A DNA stretch of 64,000 nt from Jacaranda mimosifolia (taxonomy: Eukaryota; Streptophyta; Magnoliopsida; Lamiales; Bignoniaceae): contig CM032127.1 in the NCBI GenBank assembly GCA_018894105.1, positions 35,422,760 through 35,486,759 of the forward strand. The letters run 5' to 3'. The notes under the pieces are model-generated. The model ran no database searches and was not told the origin of the DNA. It worked only from the letters and a program-made list of their open reading frames with translations. Within the stretch, counting starts at the first letter, position 1. Each line of letters begins with the position of its first letter. The position numbers were made by a program, and so were the translations under genes. Shown piece by piece: positions 1-11,864 of the stretch.

Positions 1-1707
1 GAACTGAATGAACTAGTTTACCAAAACTTGAGCACTCCACTTGTTGTGCCTTTAAAGATGATCCACACACCTAGATGCACTCTTAATCCTCACTCAATAT
101 GCTATAATATGAAAGAGGAAGAAGGGAGAAAGGTGCGAGGGAGTTGGAAGAGAGAGAAGATAGTTGGAGGGAAAAATGATAGCATAGCCAGCCACTTAAG
201 CGAAGGTGATGGTGTATTTTTAGTGTGATTAGGAAGCTCTTGGAAACTTCCATCACACTATCCTCACATTGACTCTTCCATTTTAATTTTCCCTCCAAAA
301 TTAGATTTTCTTGCTAATTAAATTAACTCCTTAATTTAATTAGATTAACTTAACTCTTTAAGTTAATTAAATCAATTTAACTCCGTATGTTGACTTGACT
401 AATTAAATTGCCAAATGGCACCAATTAGACTAACTCCATAATTTAATTGGTTTAATTTAACTCTTTAAATTATTTTTATTAATTTAACACCTAAATTAAT
501 CATGTCATTATGACAAATTCTTAATTAATCAACTTGGTCTCTCTTCCAAACTTGACCACTCTAATTATCCAACTCCTTAGATAATTTCTTCAATCTAATT
601 AGATTATTCTTTACTTTTGTGTGTGGCCCTTTAGGTTCACCAATTAATTAGAAATAAGCTCACAACTCTGCATGGTTTACTAAATATTGAATATTCTTTA
701 AACTCTTTTAAACTAATCACTCTATCAACTAATTTCTATTAATTGAAAAGTACTAAATATCCATAGTCGATGTCTAGCACAAGCCTATGGAGCCCAAACT
801 AATTGGATGAATTAATTTTTAGGTGAACCATTACTGCTTATAATTGTTGTGCAAATATGATCCTTTTATTTTTTATCTCCTGAAACAGGCCTAGGGCAAG
901 ATATTTGCCAGTTCCTTAATAGCCTTAATGACTATGTGTCTATTCTTGATGCTCGATTCCTCATTATGACCTTAACTTTAGAAAATTCCTTTTCCAAATC
1001 ATCACACGACCTTGAGCAAGGATTTCGTGCAATAGATCATCTTAGAATACATAGGAGATCCACCCATTCTTTATAGATGGACCGAATAAATCCCATATTA
1101 AAACTCACGAATCTCCTTACTTAGGTAGCTTGTGCCTAACCTAAGCCCCGAGTTACCAGCTACATAGTCGAAGCAAAATCAAAGAACAATAACCTAAATA
1201 AAATGTTACTGTGGAACCTCAAGTCAAAGGAATAATTATATGCACTATTGTAAGCTAGAGAATTTCTTACTACCGACGTGCTACTTCGGCTACCTTGTGG
1301 TTTCTCTAAGGAAGCCTTCAATGAACTTGTTCTCTAATAAACACCTGCTAACATGCATCTATGTCTAACATAGATTGCCCATGAAACGAGGCAATATCCA
1401 ACTCCTTGGAGTATGCATTGTTAGTGCATGTCTATTTGAATCTTGGATGCCCTATCTCATAAGATTCTATGACTTGGAATATTTAGAATCATGATCATAG
1501 AAACTTGTTTCATGATCACCATTATATGCGTGACCAAGTCCCATAATCTTGCATGATTTAAGGGTTTCAACCAAATGCATGTGAAGAAATCATAAATGCA
1601 TAAGACGAAGATGGCCATTTTATTGAATATTATTCAATCAAGATTGTATCATAATTGGAGTAGTTTTACACGTCAATCTAATTAGCTTGCGGACCACTAT
1701 TCCAACA
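1..1707 (-). mobile_element. CopL Copia LTR, truncated by the window edge
   Basis: On the minus strand this begins (at 1707) with TGTTGGAATAGTGGTCCGCA, the same start as the other CopL LTRs, and runs off the window at base 1. Its middle carries the family's typical runs of short palindromic AT blocks (alternating TTAATTTAATT and AACTCCTTAA, about 300-560). The segment around 1-110 is the reverse complement of the LTR region near 20010-20100 of the solo copy, both containing the stretch about an aggregate 'ctagatgcactc' motif. Bases 1708-1712 (ATTTC) would be the target-site duplication, but the partner lies outside the window. Whether it is solo or part of a full element cannot be told. Confidence 0.85.
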
Positions 1708-2955
1708 ATTTCTTCAGGGACCCCTTGGGATGTGTTGCTTTATCATGTCATTTTGCATAACCTTCGGAGGTCTTATTGCAAAGATGTTACTTTGCACATT
1801 GAAGATTTTTTTGTTAGGTGTAGTTATAATCTCACTGTCAGGAGTGTCTTTTAGGCAAGCCTCTTTGAGGGATCTCACAACGGTTATAGCTTTTGCAAGC
1901 ACTTCTTATTCTTTCTTACATGGCTAAGTACAGGCTAGACGCAGGGCGACATTTGTATACATTAGCTTTACCAAACTTCATGTCTTTGTTGTGGGGATTG
2001 AAGTGTTATCATGCTCTTTTTAGCACTATGTCATTTGAAAGACTTATTCTTTATTATTTTCCTCACTTTTGCAAGGTTGTCTACACATTTTCATATGTTT
2101 GTGCTCTTTAATTTTTGTAGTGATCACCCACCTAGCACAGAAGTTTGGGCTGCCGAGCACATGAATGCCTGATCTTTAGAATGCTTAGGTGCTCGCTAAG
2201 TGCCAAGTCTTTGGAGGCCTAAATGGTACCTGGACACTGGAGGGCACGGCGCCAGATCTATTGGCTTTGTCAAATGTTCACCATGTTTACTTTTTCAATG
2301 AATATAGTTATTTAGGATTCGACTAGCGACGCTTGCAATTCGCTCATTTGGATAACTTAAAAAATGAACTTTTCAACTAAGCTTCATGCTTCTAAAGTTA
2401 TTTAAAACATAAGTGTGAGTTCATTTCTTTACATATAACTTAGAGAATTCCTTTATTTAAAACTAGTTTGCATTTTTGCTTTTGTATAAGTAGCTTGATG
2501 TCTCGGTTTTAGTTTTGTTTTCTCTTCATAAAGCGTAGCATCAGTTGGTCCTTTTTCGTGTTCTTTGATGCTATGGACAATTTCAACTCTTGTGCTTAAG
2601 GAATTTTTTTCTACTTAATCATGTTTATACACTTAATCAATTGCATGACTTTCAAGTGTTGGTGTGTTTTCGATGCTCAATTGTTGCGCAGGGGGATTGC
2701 ATAGGTGGAATGTTAAACCCTTTCATATCAAACTTTATGGAAAGCCCCTTTGAAGGTGTTTTACCATAATTGTGTGGCATGGCATGTAAATGCGAATGTG
2801 AGCCTCAATGATGAGGTTTTACCATAGCACTTTATCATTTGAAGTAAATTTTAATTAAAACCTCACTGGTGAGGTTTTAATGTTAAGGTATTCTGCTATG
2901 AGCCTCATCTAGGAGGTCTCAATGCTGACGTCTAATGAGTTGGCCATGTACCCCA
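1708..2955. other. No gene seen; unassigned repeat-like DNA
   Basis: No reading frame longer than about 70 residues makes sense here and I recognise no protein domain. Between 2750 and 2920 a short motif (gaggttttaccata and variants such as gaggttttaatgtta) recurs three times, which suggests decayed retrotransposon LTR or leader. The segment near 2140-2290 is more GC-rich than its surroundings. It ends abruptly where the Copia RNase H tail begins. Confidence 0.4.
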
Positions 2956-3072
2956 AAGAAAAGTACCTCAGAAGAGAATATAGCGGATCCACTAACAAAA
3001 TCCCTATCGCAAAAGGTCTTTGAAGGACATCTTGAGAAAATGGGTCTCAAGGCCATGGGGCATTGGCTTTAG
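2956..3072 (+). pseudogene. C-terminal tail of Copia RNase H, 5' part missing
   Basis: One open frame of about 39 codons reads KKSTSEENIADPLTKSLSQ and then KVFEGHLEKMGLKAMGHWL before a stop at 3070-3072. The 'NIADPLTK' motif followed by a short tail is the standard end of plant Copia RNase H. It is followed by a polypurine tract (3076-3086) and an LTR, so this is the 3' end of a Copia element. The rest of pol is absent: the sequence left of about 2955 does not continue the frame. Identity of the fragment is firm; the cause of the truncation (deletion or another insertion) is not visible. Confidence 0.85.
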
Positions 3073-3086
3073 GGCAAATGGGAGAT

Positions 3087-5336
3087 TGTTGGAATAGTGT
3101 CGAGCAAACCAATTAGATTGGCCTTGTAAACTATTTCATTGTAAGACAATCTTGATTGAATGATGTTCATCATATGGCTATCTTCCTCATATGCTCTTCA
3201 TTTTCTTCACTGGCATTTGGATGAAGCCATTAGATCACACAAGATTATGGGACTTGGTTTGGTGACCATGGAATAAGTCTCACACGATCGTGATCTTAAA
3301 CCTTCCAAGTCATAGGATCTTAAGAGAACAAGGGCATCAAAGATCCAGATAGACTTGTACTAATGATGCATAATCCAAGAGTTGGATTTTGTTCCGTTCC
3401 ATGAGCAACTATATGAGATATTGTTCCATTCCATGAGCAACTATATGAGATACGGGTGTATGTTAGTGGGTGCTGGTTAGCGAACAAGGCACTGAAGACC
3501 CGCCTGGAGAATCCACTAGATAGCCCAAGTGGCAAGTCAGTAGTGGCAAGTTCTCCCACTTACGCTAGTGCATATTATTAGTCCTTTGACCTAAGGATCC
3601 ATGGTAACCTTGTGTCCGGTCCTCATGCTTTGATTCTTCCTTGACCACTTAGCAGGTCTTCCGGGTTAAGATTGGGTATGAGCTACTTGGCATAGAGGTT
3701 TGTGAGATCCAAGATGGAATCCGACTCCTCGTCTTTGCGAAGGGCGAGTGCATCTCCTATGTGTTCTATAATGATCGATTCTAAGAAATTCTTGCGCAAG
3801 GTGATGTGACAATTTGGAAAGGCATTTCCAAAGATGAGGTCACAAAGGGAATTGAACATTAGGAATAGAAACATAGTATCGAGGCTATTAGGGAGTCGAC
3901 TAATATCTTGCCCTAGGCCTCTTTCAGGAGATAGGAGATGGAAGGACCGTATTTGCATGGTACACTAATGCTAGAATGGTTCTTCAAGAGCATTCATTTC
4001 GGCCAATTAGTTGGGCTCCATGGGCTTGAGGTTGGACATCGACCATGGAGATTGGGTACTCTTCAATTAATGAGATTAATTGAATCGAGTCGCTTAGTTT
4101 AAAGGAGTTTAAACTAAAGTGAATATTTGATATTCCAAAAGTCACAAGGAGTTGTGAGCCCATGTCCAATGAATGGTAGAACCTAATGGGTGTCACACAA
4201 AAGCCAATGACAGGGTCAATTGAAGGAAGTAGAGTTTTCTAAGAGTTAGAAAATTCATAACCGTTTTGGAGGAGGCAAAATTGTAGTCATTTTGACTTGA
4301 TCAAGTTAAATGTTAAATTGGTCAAATTAATTTAAGAGTTAAATTAAGATCAATTAATTAAAGGTTAATTAATTGATGTCACATGACTATCAATTGGTCA
4401 AAATTAATTTAAGGATTAAATTGACTTTGACTAGCTTAAATAGTTAAGCATTTTTTACTTAAGAGTTAAGTCAAATTATTATTGGTTAAATTAAAGTGTT
4501 TAATTTAATTGAGTTGGAGGATTATTTTTGGGAGAATAACTAAGTGAATGGTTCATTTAATGTGAATTGGAATTTAATTGCAAGACATTTCATAAGATGA
4601 AATTTGTGCTTCAATTAATATTCTTATTCACTAATTACTAGTTAGTGGCCACCTTGGCAAGGACACTTGGCATCATCTCCTTGGAGACGTTCATGGACCA
4701 CTCCTATATATAGATATAGAAGTGTGGCCGGCCAAGTGAGTGAGAGAGAGCAAGTGTGTGCATAACTAGTGTGATTTCTCCCCACATTTTGTGTAGTGGG
4801 AATCTAATTTGTTAGCATCTCATTATTCTCTCCAACTTCATCCTGCTCCTCCTTCCCAGCCTTCCTACCCTTATTCTCTGCAGATATTCCATCCATTCTG
4901 TAGAGAGTAAGCCATAGATTTGTTGTGTGGACTTTTACATTAGAGGCAATCTAATTTGGTTGCTCTTGCTCTTGACTGGAGCAGTTTTCTGGCGGCCGGT
5001 TTTTTCTAGTTCTGGGAGTACCTCTGGTGTTCTAATCGGGCTGAATTTTGGACTGAAGAATCTTCAAAGGGTTTAGGAGTTCCTGTAAAAATTTCAGCAA
5101 AAAGGGATGAGTCCATCCAAGAGAAAATCGGTGGTGATCCTGCTGCGCTGGTGAAGAGACAGTTTGACGGTTTTCAAGTGTTTTCTCTTGCTCTTCGATT
5201 TTCTATCATCACCCAGGTATTTTTCCCTTTCTAAATATGAATTCCATGCATGTCTTGATCCTAGGGGTGTTGTGTGGGCTAGTTTATTCAGTTTTATTTT
5301 TGAAATATTTGGATCCTAGTGCCACACATACCTTCA
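3087..5336 (+). mobile_element. CopL Copia 3' LTR, plus strand
   Basis: Starts TGTTGGAATAGTG directly after the polypurine tract and ends GCCACACATACCTTCA, aligning with the ends of the other CopL copies (all keep a GGATCC 20 bases before the terminal CA). Length is 2250 bp. AT-palindromic blocks lie at about 4290-4520, and a TATATATA-type box near 4707 probably belongs to the LTR promoter. This is the most internally rearranged copy: it contains a 32-bp tandem duplication. No matching 5' LTR of this element is present, and the 5 bases after it (GCTTA) have no visible partner. Confidence 0.85.
3391..3453. repeat. 32-bp tandem duplication inside the LTR
   Basis: The unit beginning GTTCCGTTCCATGAGCAACT and ending in TATATGAGATATT is repeated at once (3391-3422, then 3423-3453) with one G/A difference. 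It lies near the LTR 5' end and is not duplicated in the other CopL copies. Confidence 0.8.
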
Positions 5337-5352
5337 GCTTATGCATCACTAC

Positions 5353-5660
5353 CATGTACAACTGGTGGAGCTGTATAGTGGGTTTATGCCAAAGTGATTT
5401 AGATGACGGTGCCACCACTTACCTCTAAAAAAGATTTACAGTAGGCTCAAGAGTGGCTACCATGTTCTCCTAAGGGAGCCAAATAATGGATTTCTGCCAA
5501 AATTATTCAGTCAGAGTGCTGCTACTTACCTTTGGGGAGGATTTACGGTGTACTTACATGTGGCTACCATGTACTCCTTGAGAATTCATATAGTGGATTT
5601 CTACTGAATTCATTCAATAAGAGGTGTTTCCGCTTACCTCCTTTATCATTCTCCTTTCTC
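5353..5660. repeat. 107/108-bp tandem repeat, about 2.8 copies
   Basis: Units start with CATGTACAAC (5353), CATGTTCTCC (5461) and CATGTACTCC (5568). Each holds the landmarks ATAGTGG or ATAATGG, TTACCT and, in the first two, GTGGCTAC at the end. On the minus strand the three copies encode the related peptides SRNPLYEFSRSTW, GRNPLFGSLRRTW and GINPLYSSTSCTW, so the repeat arose within a once-coding or transcribed part of the Tat Gypsy remnant. A weakly similar pair of sequences is at about 35225-35330. Confidence 0.75.
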
Positions 5661-5824
5661 TTGCTATCTTGTAACTCCTTCGCTTGATCAATCTTAATAG
5701 TAGGAGTCTTAATATTCTTAAAGATACTAGCATAGCACTTCTTGGTGGCATGTTGATAGTCAATAGCTTTACCTTTTTCACTCAAAATTGAGAACTTTAG
5801 CTTCATATGGTACGTCGATAGCAC
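5564..5824 (-). pseudogene. Tat-lineage Gypsy pol fragment: protease-RT linker
   Basis: An 86-residue frame starts MLSTYHMKLKFSILSEKGKA and continues with DYQHATKKCYASI. This matches the 'STYHLKLKFPT..G...DQ..AR.CY' block that joins protease to reverse transcriptase in Tat/Ogre-type Gypsy elements. The last third (ending in NPLYEFSRSTW) belongs to the 107-bp repeat. No reverse transcriptase follows downstream on this strand: the element stops at the CopL LTR edge at 5336. Confidence 0.7.
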
Positions 5825-5879
5825 TGCTCAGAATATGTTCAAGGTAGGCCTCCCTGGGATGATGTTATATGCTTACAAA

Positions 5880-6115
5880 AAATATTACTATCTTCATAAT
5901 TCGTCGAGGGTGAGTACCCAAAGAGAGATAGGGGATATCTCCAAGTGTTTCCACGGCTTCGCCAATAAGTTCCACAAAAGAACTATTAATCTTTCACAGC
6001 TCGGCATTATCTACTCCAAGTTGGAGGAAAGCATCGTGAAAGAGTATGCCAGTCGACATGCTACTATCCATTAGTATCTTCTTCACCCAAACGTTACTAA
6101 GGGAGGAAAACTACT
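5880..6115 (-). pseudogene. Tat-lineage Gypsy protease fragment
   Basis: Read on the minus strand from about 6115, one frame gives VWVKKILMDSSMSTGILFHD, then AFLQLGVDNAEL, a stop, and a tail with GEAVETLGDIPYLSLGTHP. This is the Tat-type aspartic protease pattern ('VLVDGGSSADVLY..AF..MGL...L.P...PLVGFGGE...LG.I'). The catalytic triad D-S/T-G reads D-S-S, so the enzyme would be dead. The order on the minus strand (gag, protease, linker) is the normal order for this lineage. Confidence 0.7.
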
Positions 6116-6399
6116 AATTGTGTTCTCTTTGTTCAAGCTTTATACTTTTTTTTGAAAATGTGATGTTGGGCAATGGGGATGTACTTCATAAATTTTCAAT
6201 ATGCGGTCTACTAAACGAGACTGCATTTGTCTCGTTACTAGCAATAATCCTTTTTGGCATTTTACAAATCTCCTTCGGCTGGCCCTCTTGAAATCACCTA
6301 GATGAATCGACAAACAAGTTCTCTTAATCGTATTAATGTAGCTTGTCCTTAAGCTCATGATGATCATCAGGTCGATGTCGATAGTCTTCACTTCCACTA

Positions 6400-7870
6400 A
6401 CTCCTAAATCCCTTTTGGGACTACTCTGCCTTTGTGCCATGTACTCCTTAAGGTGTCCTCTCTAGATCAGCCTCTTAATACCATCCTTCAAGTATCTGCA
6501 CTCTTTAGTGGTATGTTCATGGATGTGGTGGAAGTACTATCACTTGTCAAATTTCTAGTACTTTAGGTCATCCACTATCTTTTGGGGAGGGTGCTAAATG
6601 AGGTCCATCGCAATGCCACAACTAAGGTCTCCATTCTGAAGGCTATAAGTGAAGCATAAACGAAGAAGTGATGTAGAAGGCTATGCCCAAGCTCTCCTTG
6701 CTTCTTATTAATGTTGTTACTTCCTTCATCCTTGTTCTTATGTCAGCCAACATCTAAGAAATCATAGCTTCCTCAATATTGATATATTTCTAGGAATGCA
6801 TGGCAAGTAGAGCTCTTCTAGAGTGGCGGGTAGTTTTCTAGCTATTGACTCTTGGAACTTTTGGTGTTTCAGGTTCTACTAAATAATGTTGGGCAAGAGC
6901 TCTTGGTTGATGTGAGAGATCTCATGTACTGCCTAGGCAAAATAATTGAGATAGTTTCTCAAGGACTTTCCATCTTTTTGCTTTATAGTGAATAGGCACA
7001 CCACCGTCTTCCAGTATCTATGATTGATGGAGAAGTTGAGGAAGCGTTGTCCCAATTGTTCCCAAATCATGATTGATCCTACTAGCATTTATTTTGAATC
7101 ACATCAAAGCACATTTGGTGAGTGTGATGCAGAGCGCCTTGCAATATGCGATTTCACTTAGATCCCAAAGCTCTATTCTCCGCAAAAAGTTGTCCAAGTG
7201 CTTTTGAGGTCTGTCATGCCATTAAACTCTAGGAAGTTGGCTATATTAGCTCTTGAAGGAAGCACCTCTACCAAGATAGTTGGGTAGAAAGGATTGCATC
7301 TTTTGAAAGCAATTGCTAAGGGAAAGTACTGACTCCCTATTCCACTTGATGGATGAGGCACCAAGGAATAAGTCTCGACTACAAAGACAATAGGCAGTCA
7401 TAAAGAGGAGTCTACTCGAAGGAATAAGTGCAAATCTACATGTGAAGGTAAAGCAGGAGGAGCAGTGTCTTACTCTGAGTTGGTCCTTAACTCTTATCCT
7501 TTTCGGGGACAACGAAGCCTCTAGGCTCAAACGAGAGGATTACAACTACTTCTGGGATTGGTGTTCTTTAGCATATGGGGTGACAACTTTAACTGCAATT
7601 TAAGTAAAGGCATTCTCCAACAATGTCTTCACTGCCTCCTGCACCATTTGTAAAATTGGCTCTACAAGATGTGGTGCCAGCTTCGCGAGCATCTCCTCCA
7701 GTGTTGGTTGTACTTCTAGGGTGGGCCTCCAACATCAGAAGTCACTGCACCTCAAGCTAGTGAATCTCCATGTTCTCTAACACTAAGACTACCTAGTTGT
7801 TGGAATCTCGAGCTCTAGATCCCATGTGCATTCTCAGCTTTCCTTCTTCTTCAGTAAGAGTTCCACAAGG
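6400..7870 (-). pseudogene. Tat-lineage Gypsy gag remnant
   Basis: Recognisable pieces on the minus strand: the gag end 'FHHIHEHTTKECRYLKDGIK' followed by a RLI.RGHLKEYM tail (about 6430-6550), which is the usual cysteine/histidine motif and 'L+..IE.LI+.G.L..YV' tail of Tat gag; and further upstream 'LEKLSQLF' and 'HSRRALLAM' like pieces (about 6780-6990). The segment at about 7860-7890 reads CTTGGCTCCCTTGTGGAACT on the minus strand, resembling the TTGGCGCCGTCTGTGGGAA leader that precedes gag in Tat elements, so gag began just after it. Many stops and frameshifts break the frame. No LTR of this element was recognised in the window. Confidence 0.65.
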
Positions 7871-8963
7871 GAGCCAAGATGTTGATGCTCAAAAATAAAG
7901 TTAGGGTCCTTTTCCGAAAGTCTATGATTTTTAAAATTCTTTCTTTGGAACTCAATGTAAAGAGTTCTTAGTTTTTTTATCTTTTTATAAATAATTTTTT
8001 GTTTGCAGTCCGACTTTGGAGCTTAGCATTTATTGTCTTTTTTTACCTAACTAGGCTTCAACCCACTAGAGTCTAGATGGCCTTCTTGGTGGATTTAAGT
8101 CAATTGGGCTCTTTTACCTTTTCATTCATTTACTATTTATTGGGTTGGACGTTTTTATTTTGTTTTTATTTTTTTGTCCTTGAAAACTTAATTTGTCGTA
8201 TCACAACTCTTTTTGCTTTGTTTGGATGTTAAGGTACACAATAGTGTCCAATCTATAACTCTAGTTTTCATCTCAACGCAATATAAAATAAGAATTTATT
8301 TTTAAAATATTTTTTTATTTACTATGGCCTTTTTAATAATCAAGTGTCAATTCTAAAGGTAAATAATGTGTAAAATTTTCAATTCTTTTCAAAAATTAAT
8401 ATTATTTGACATGCGAGTTTTTATTCCAAAGGCGGAGGGTCGTGGGGTATAAAGAATCCTAAGAGCATGTTTGTTTATGTTTTCATTTTCGTTTTTCACC
8501 TATTTTCATTATTTGGAGATGAATCATCAACAACTTGTCATTATTTTCACCAAAATTTCAATTAATTTTTATCTCAAAATATATTTCCCAATAAGTTATA
8601 AATTTTCTCGCAATAACATATATATATATTCTCTATTTTATTATTACTATCTATGTCTATCTACAATTTATTAATCATGTATAATCATTATTTTTTTCAA
8701 CAAATTATTCAAATGCAATTTGTTTTCAATTTATTTTTTCTGACTAAGTTTTTGAATTTAAAAAATATTGAAAATGAAAAATAAAACTAGAAACATAATC
8801 AAACAAGATGTAAGAGTTCAACTTCGTAGAAGCATCCTCATGAGCAAATTAAGAGGGGTGATTGGTCAACCCCATGGGGATCCTGCACCTTAATTTTTTA
8901 TTTATAAAAAAAGTAAATAAAATATGTGCAAACTAGTGATGAATTTTCACATGGTTAAGACTA

Positions 8964-9012
8964 ATTAAAAAAAAAAGAAAGAAAAAAAAAGGAAAAGGAA
9001 AAGAAAAAGAAG
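8964..9012. repeat. Polypurine A/G tract
   Basis: About 48 bases of almost pure A and G, starting with a run of A and passing into (GGAAAA) and GAAAAAGAAG units, then GTGGGGGC. It is a simple low-complexity tract; no LTR follows, so it is not read as a retrotransposon polypurine tract. Confidence 0.8.
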
Positions 9013-9432
9013 TGGGGGCACAACGCGTCCCAACAAAAGTGATCATATTTATAAAATGGGCGATGTCGTTTTCACGCCACGCAACGAGCAAAACGTGTCT
9101 CCATATTTTAATATCTTCAGAAAGCTTCTTTTTTGGTTCTTTTTATCTATTGATGCTAACAGCGAAGACATAGTTAACGGTCACGATTGGTTTCTGGTGA
9201 GCCTTTACGCGGTACCAATATTTTAATAAAATTCCAAAATCCAAATTGTTTGTCTTTTTCCGGGATTCTGTCTTTTTGTTTTAATAATAGTCATAAATAT
9301 TCTTTATCTTTGGGGTCTTAATATGAATTTTGAATTTTTCCTTTTTCTTTATCTAATGTTCATAATTGGGATATATAAGTGAGGTTGCATTCGACACGTC
9401 TCACAATTAACATATATGGAGGCTGGAGGCTA

Positions 9433-9484
9433 GCTCCTGGCTCCTGCTCCTGGCTCCTGGCTCCTGGCTCCTGGCTCCTGGCTC
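9433..9484. repeat. GC-rich heptamer minisatellite (GCTCCTG)n
   Basis: Seven or eight head-to-tail copies of the heptamer GCTCCTG, one of them shortened to five bases (CTCCTG CTCCTG phase slip near 9445), directly preceded by two copies of GGAGGCT. It is isolated in AT-rich DNA. Confidence 0.9.
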
Positions 9485-10699
9485 GAAGTGGAGGGCCATA
9501 CCATTAATAATTATTTTAAATAACGATATTGCCATCATTAATTAACTCTTAAGTTAAAATATATAATAAACTATTTCAATTGGATAATTTTCTAATGTTG
9601 ATGTCAAGTTTTTGCCCTTCTCAAGTCAATTGTTTCAAAAAATAAGGATAGCATCAACCTCAATTTTTCTTTTTCTTTTTCTTTTCTAAAGAAACAATTG
9701 ACTATTGAATATTTAACTATAAAATATTGTGTTTCACAATAACAGTTATCGTATATCTCCCAATTTAACTTTCTTTTTTATTTTGGGATATCTCAAAAAT
9801 AATATTTAACTTTATTTTCTTTTAAATTATGTTTTTAGTTAAATTAATAACATTGCACTATTAACTTTCAAGACCGTATTAAAAAATATATAAAAATTAT
9901 ATATTTGTTAATTCTTATTTAAAAATTTCCATCTATTAAATTAGATCCATTATCTGGGATGATGAAAAGAATAATTAATTCGGTGATTTTATAATACAAT
10001 GTACCGAGAGCGAGCAATAATCTAAATGCACTATGACTATTAAATTATAAAAGATCAATGGTTTTTGGCATGAATCCGATTCCTCTAATCTACTAATTAT
10101 AGGTTTATTAAATTTATTGTGCTCCAATTTATTATAAAGTTAGGTTGGGTAGAATATATTCAATCAAATTCAACACTAATAAAATATGTATGTAATGGAT
10201 AAAGGTGCTGAGCTGATGGCGACGATTAATTGAATTATACGCGGCAGGCGACTGCTCCCCTAAAGGTGGGGCCATTAGGCTCATACAGAAAAGCGCAGCG
10301 TCCAGTATTTTACCAGAGTGATCCTAAGGTAAAAATGGGGAAGTTGGCTGCGGAATGGGTCCTACGAAATCGAGGGATGTAAATAAAAATGAGAAAGCCG
10401 CGAACGAAAGGAAGAAAAAGCGCACGCGTCGTTTCCATAATCGACCATGTTGCCCATCACTTTAACTTTGTTAAGTAGGATGCCAAGGCTTCTTTGGTAT
10501 TGTCTCGCAAAAGCGAACACTTCTTGCCATATTCATAGTGGATGTGGATATGAGATGGATGCTACTTATTTTAGCATTATTAAATGAAATATTATTAACA
10601 TTTACTTTGAATAAATTTTAAAATTATTTTTTTTAATGGCGAAATATTTTTTGTGTTTTTAATTCTCTTCCACTTGATACTTTCCTCCTGTTAGAAAAA

Positions 10700-11340
10700 A
10701 AATAATTGTACATAGAACAATCAATATTAAAAGATTGGATCCATATTAATTTTTTGTACAATGTAAATTTCTTCAAACACCAACTCAAATCAAAGCTTAG
10801 TTGTAAGCTCCTAAACATCGTAGATTCAAATTTTCTTAACTCGAATAGCTCCCAAGCATTCCCTACGCACCTAGTGGGACAACTATTGAGCTTCCACTAA
10901 ATTACACGCTTTAAAACTTTGGAGATAATTTGGTGATACTTCAAGAACAACGAAGAGAGAAAAGTAAAAAATATGGAAAGAGTATGTACGTAGTGATTAT
11001 TCAAGTTGTGTATGGTGAACTCCCAAGAGAGGATCCTTTTATAGGCAATTCTTTTAAGTGTCCTTGGAGATATAAATAGTGATTCTCACACAAGAGAAAG
11101 AGTTATGTATCTAAATATAGATCACTACTCCTCACACAAGAAAAACTTCTAATATAATGTGGAGTGTTGTCTATTTAAATGTGAACATAATCTCCCTACA
11201 CAAGGAAAACTTCTAATCCAACAAAAACTATAATCTCATCTAAATACAGATAAGATCCATTCAAATAGATGTTGATTGGATCAAGAGTCTGAGAGTCAAT
11301 TCAATTTGAAACACCCCTTACGCATACGTATTTGACTTAA
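10700..11340 (-). other. Possible decayed LTR fragment
   Basis: The stretch has features of an LTR read on the minus strand: a TATAAAAGGATCC-type box (about 11030-11045), a second ATATAAATAG nearby, and repeated variants of 'acacaagRaaaacttctaat' (about 11135-11155 and 11195-11215). I could not find its ends or a second copy in the window, so the class is unknown. Confidence 0.3.
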
Positions 11341-11864
11341 TTTCCTTGAGTATCATTGAAATTGTTTGAAAATGGAGTGAGATCCTTTTCAAAAAGAAAC
11401 ATAGTGTCGGTTCGTTTCTCTAGAACGCGCACAGAGATATCTCTACTTTTCAAAAGTTCTTCCACTTCGAGAATTTTTAGAATGATTTCCTGTTTTCAAT
11501 TTCTCTCCAGGATTTGGTATTTATAATTTTTAGTCTGGGTTTTATGTCCTTCTTTATGGGCCTGACTTATTCTTTGTGCTCTCTGATCCTTTTACTTAAT
11601 TAATTTTAAGGTCTATTGTCATTTTTAATCAAATTATCAAATTGTCATTATAGTCATTTTTGGCAGTATCATCAATTTCACCTATTTTCGATAGGGAAGT
11701 TTTTAATTTCATATTAAAAATATTTTATAAATCCAATTTGTGATGTTTTTTAGCTTTAATTTGTTAAAAAAAAAAGGTTAATTCGCTTACTTTTGGGGTG
11801 TTTAAATCATGCAATGAAGTCCACCAGTAGGCATAGCAAAGCGCAATATTCATTTGAAGACTTA

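Larger units (their letters stand above)
7900..10560. other. AT-rich spacer without a gene
   Basis: No convincing coding region. The first 250 bases may be decayed LTR or leader of the Tat remnant. Two patches (about 9010-9200 and 10200-10480) are more GC-rich and contain several CpG-bearing words such as ACGCGT and GCGCACGCGTC, unlike the flanks. They could be a relic of a promoter or first exon of a lost gene, but I see no open frame to support that. Confidence 0.4.

Noticed and set aside
8964..9012. Polypurine tract as a retrotransposon PPT
   Set aside because: No LTR start (TG...) follows it and no element body precedes it.
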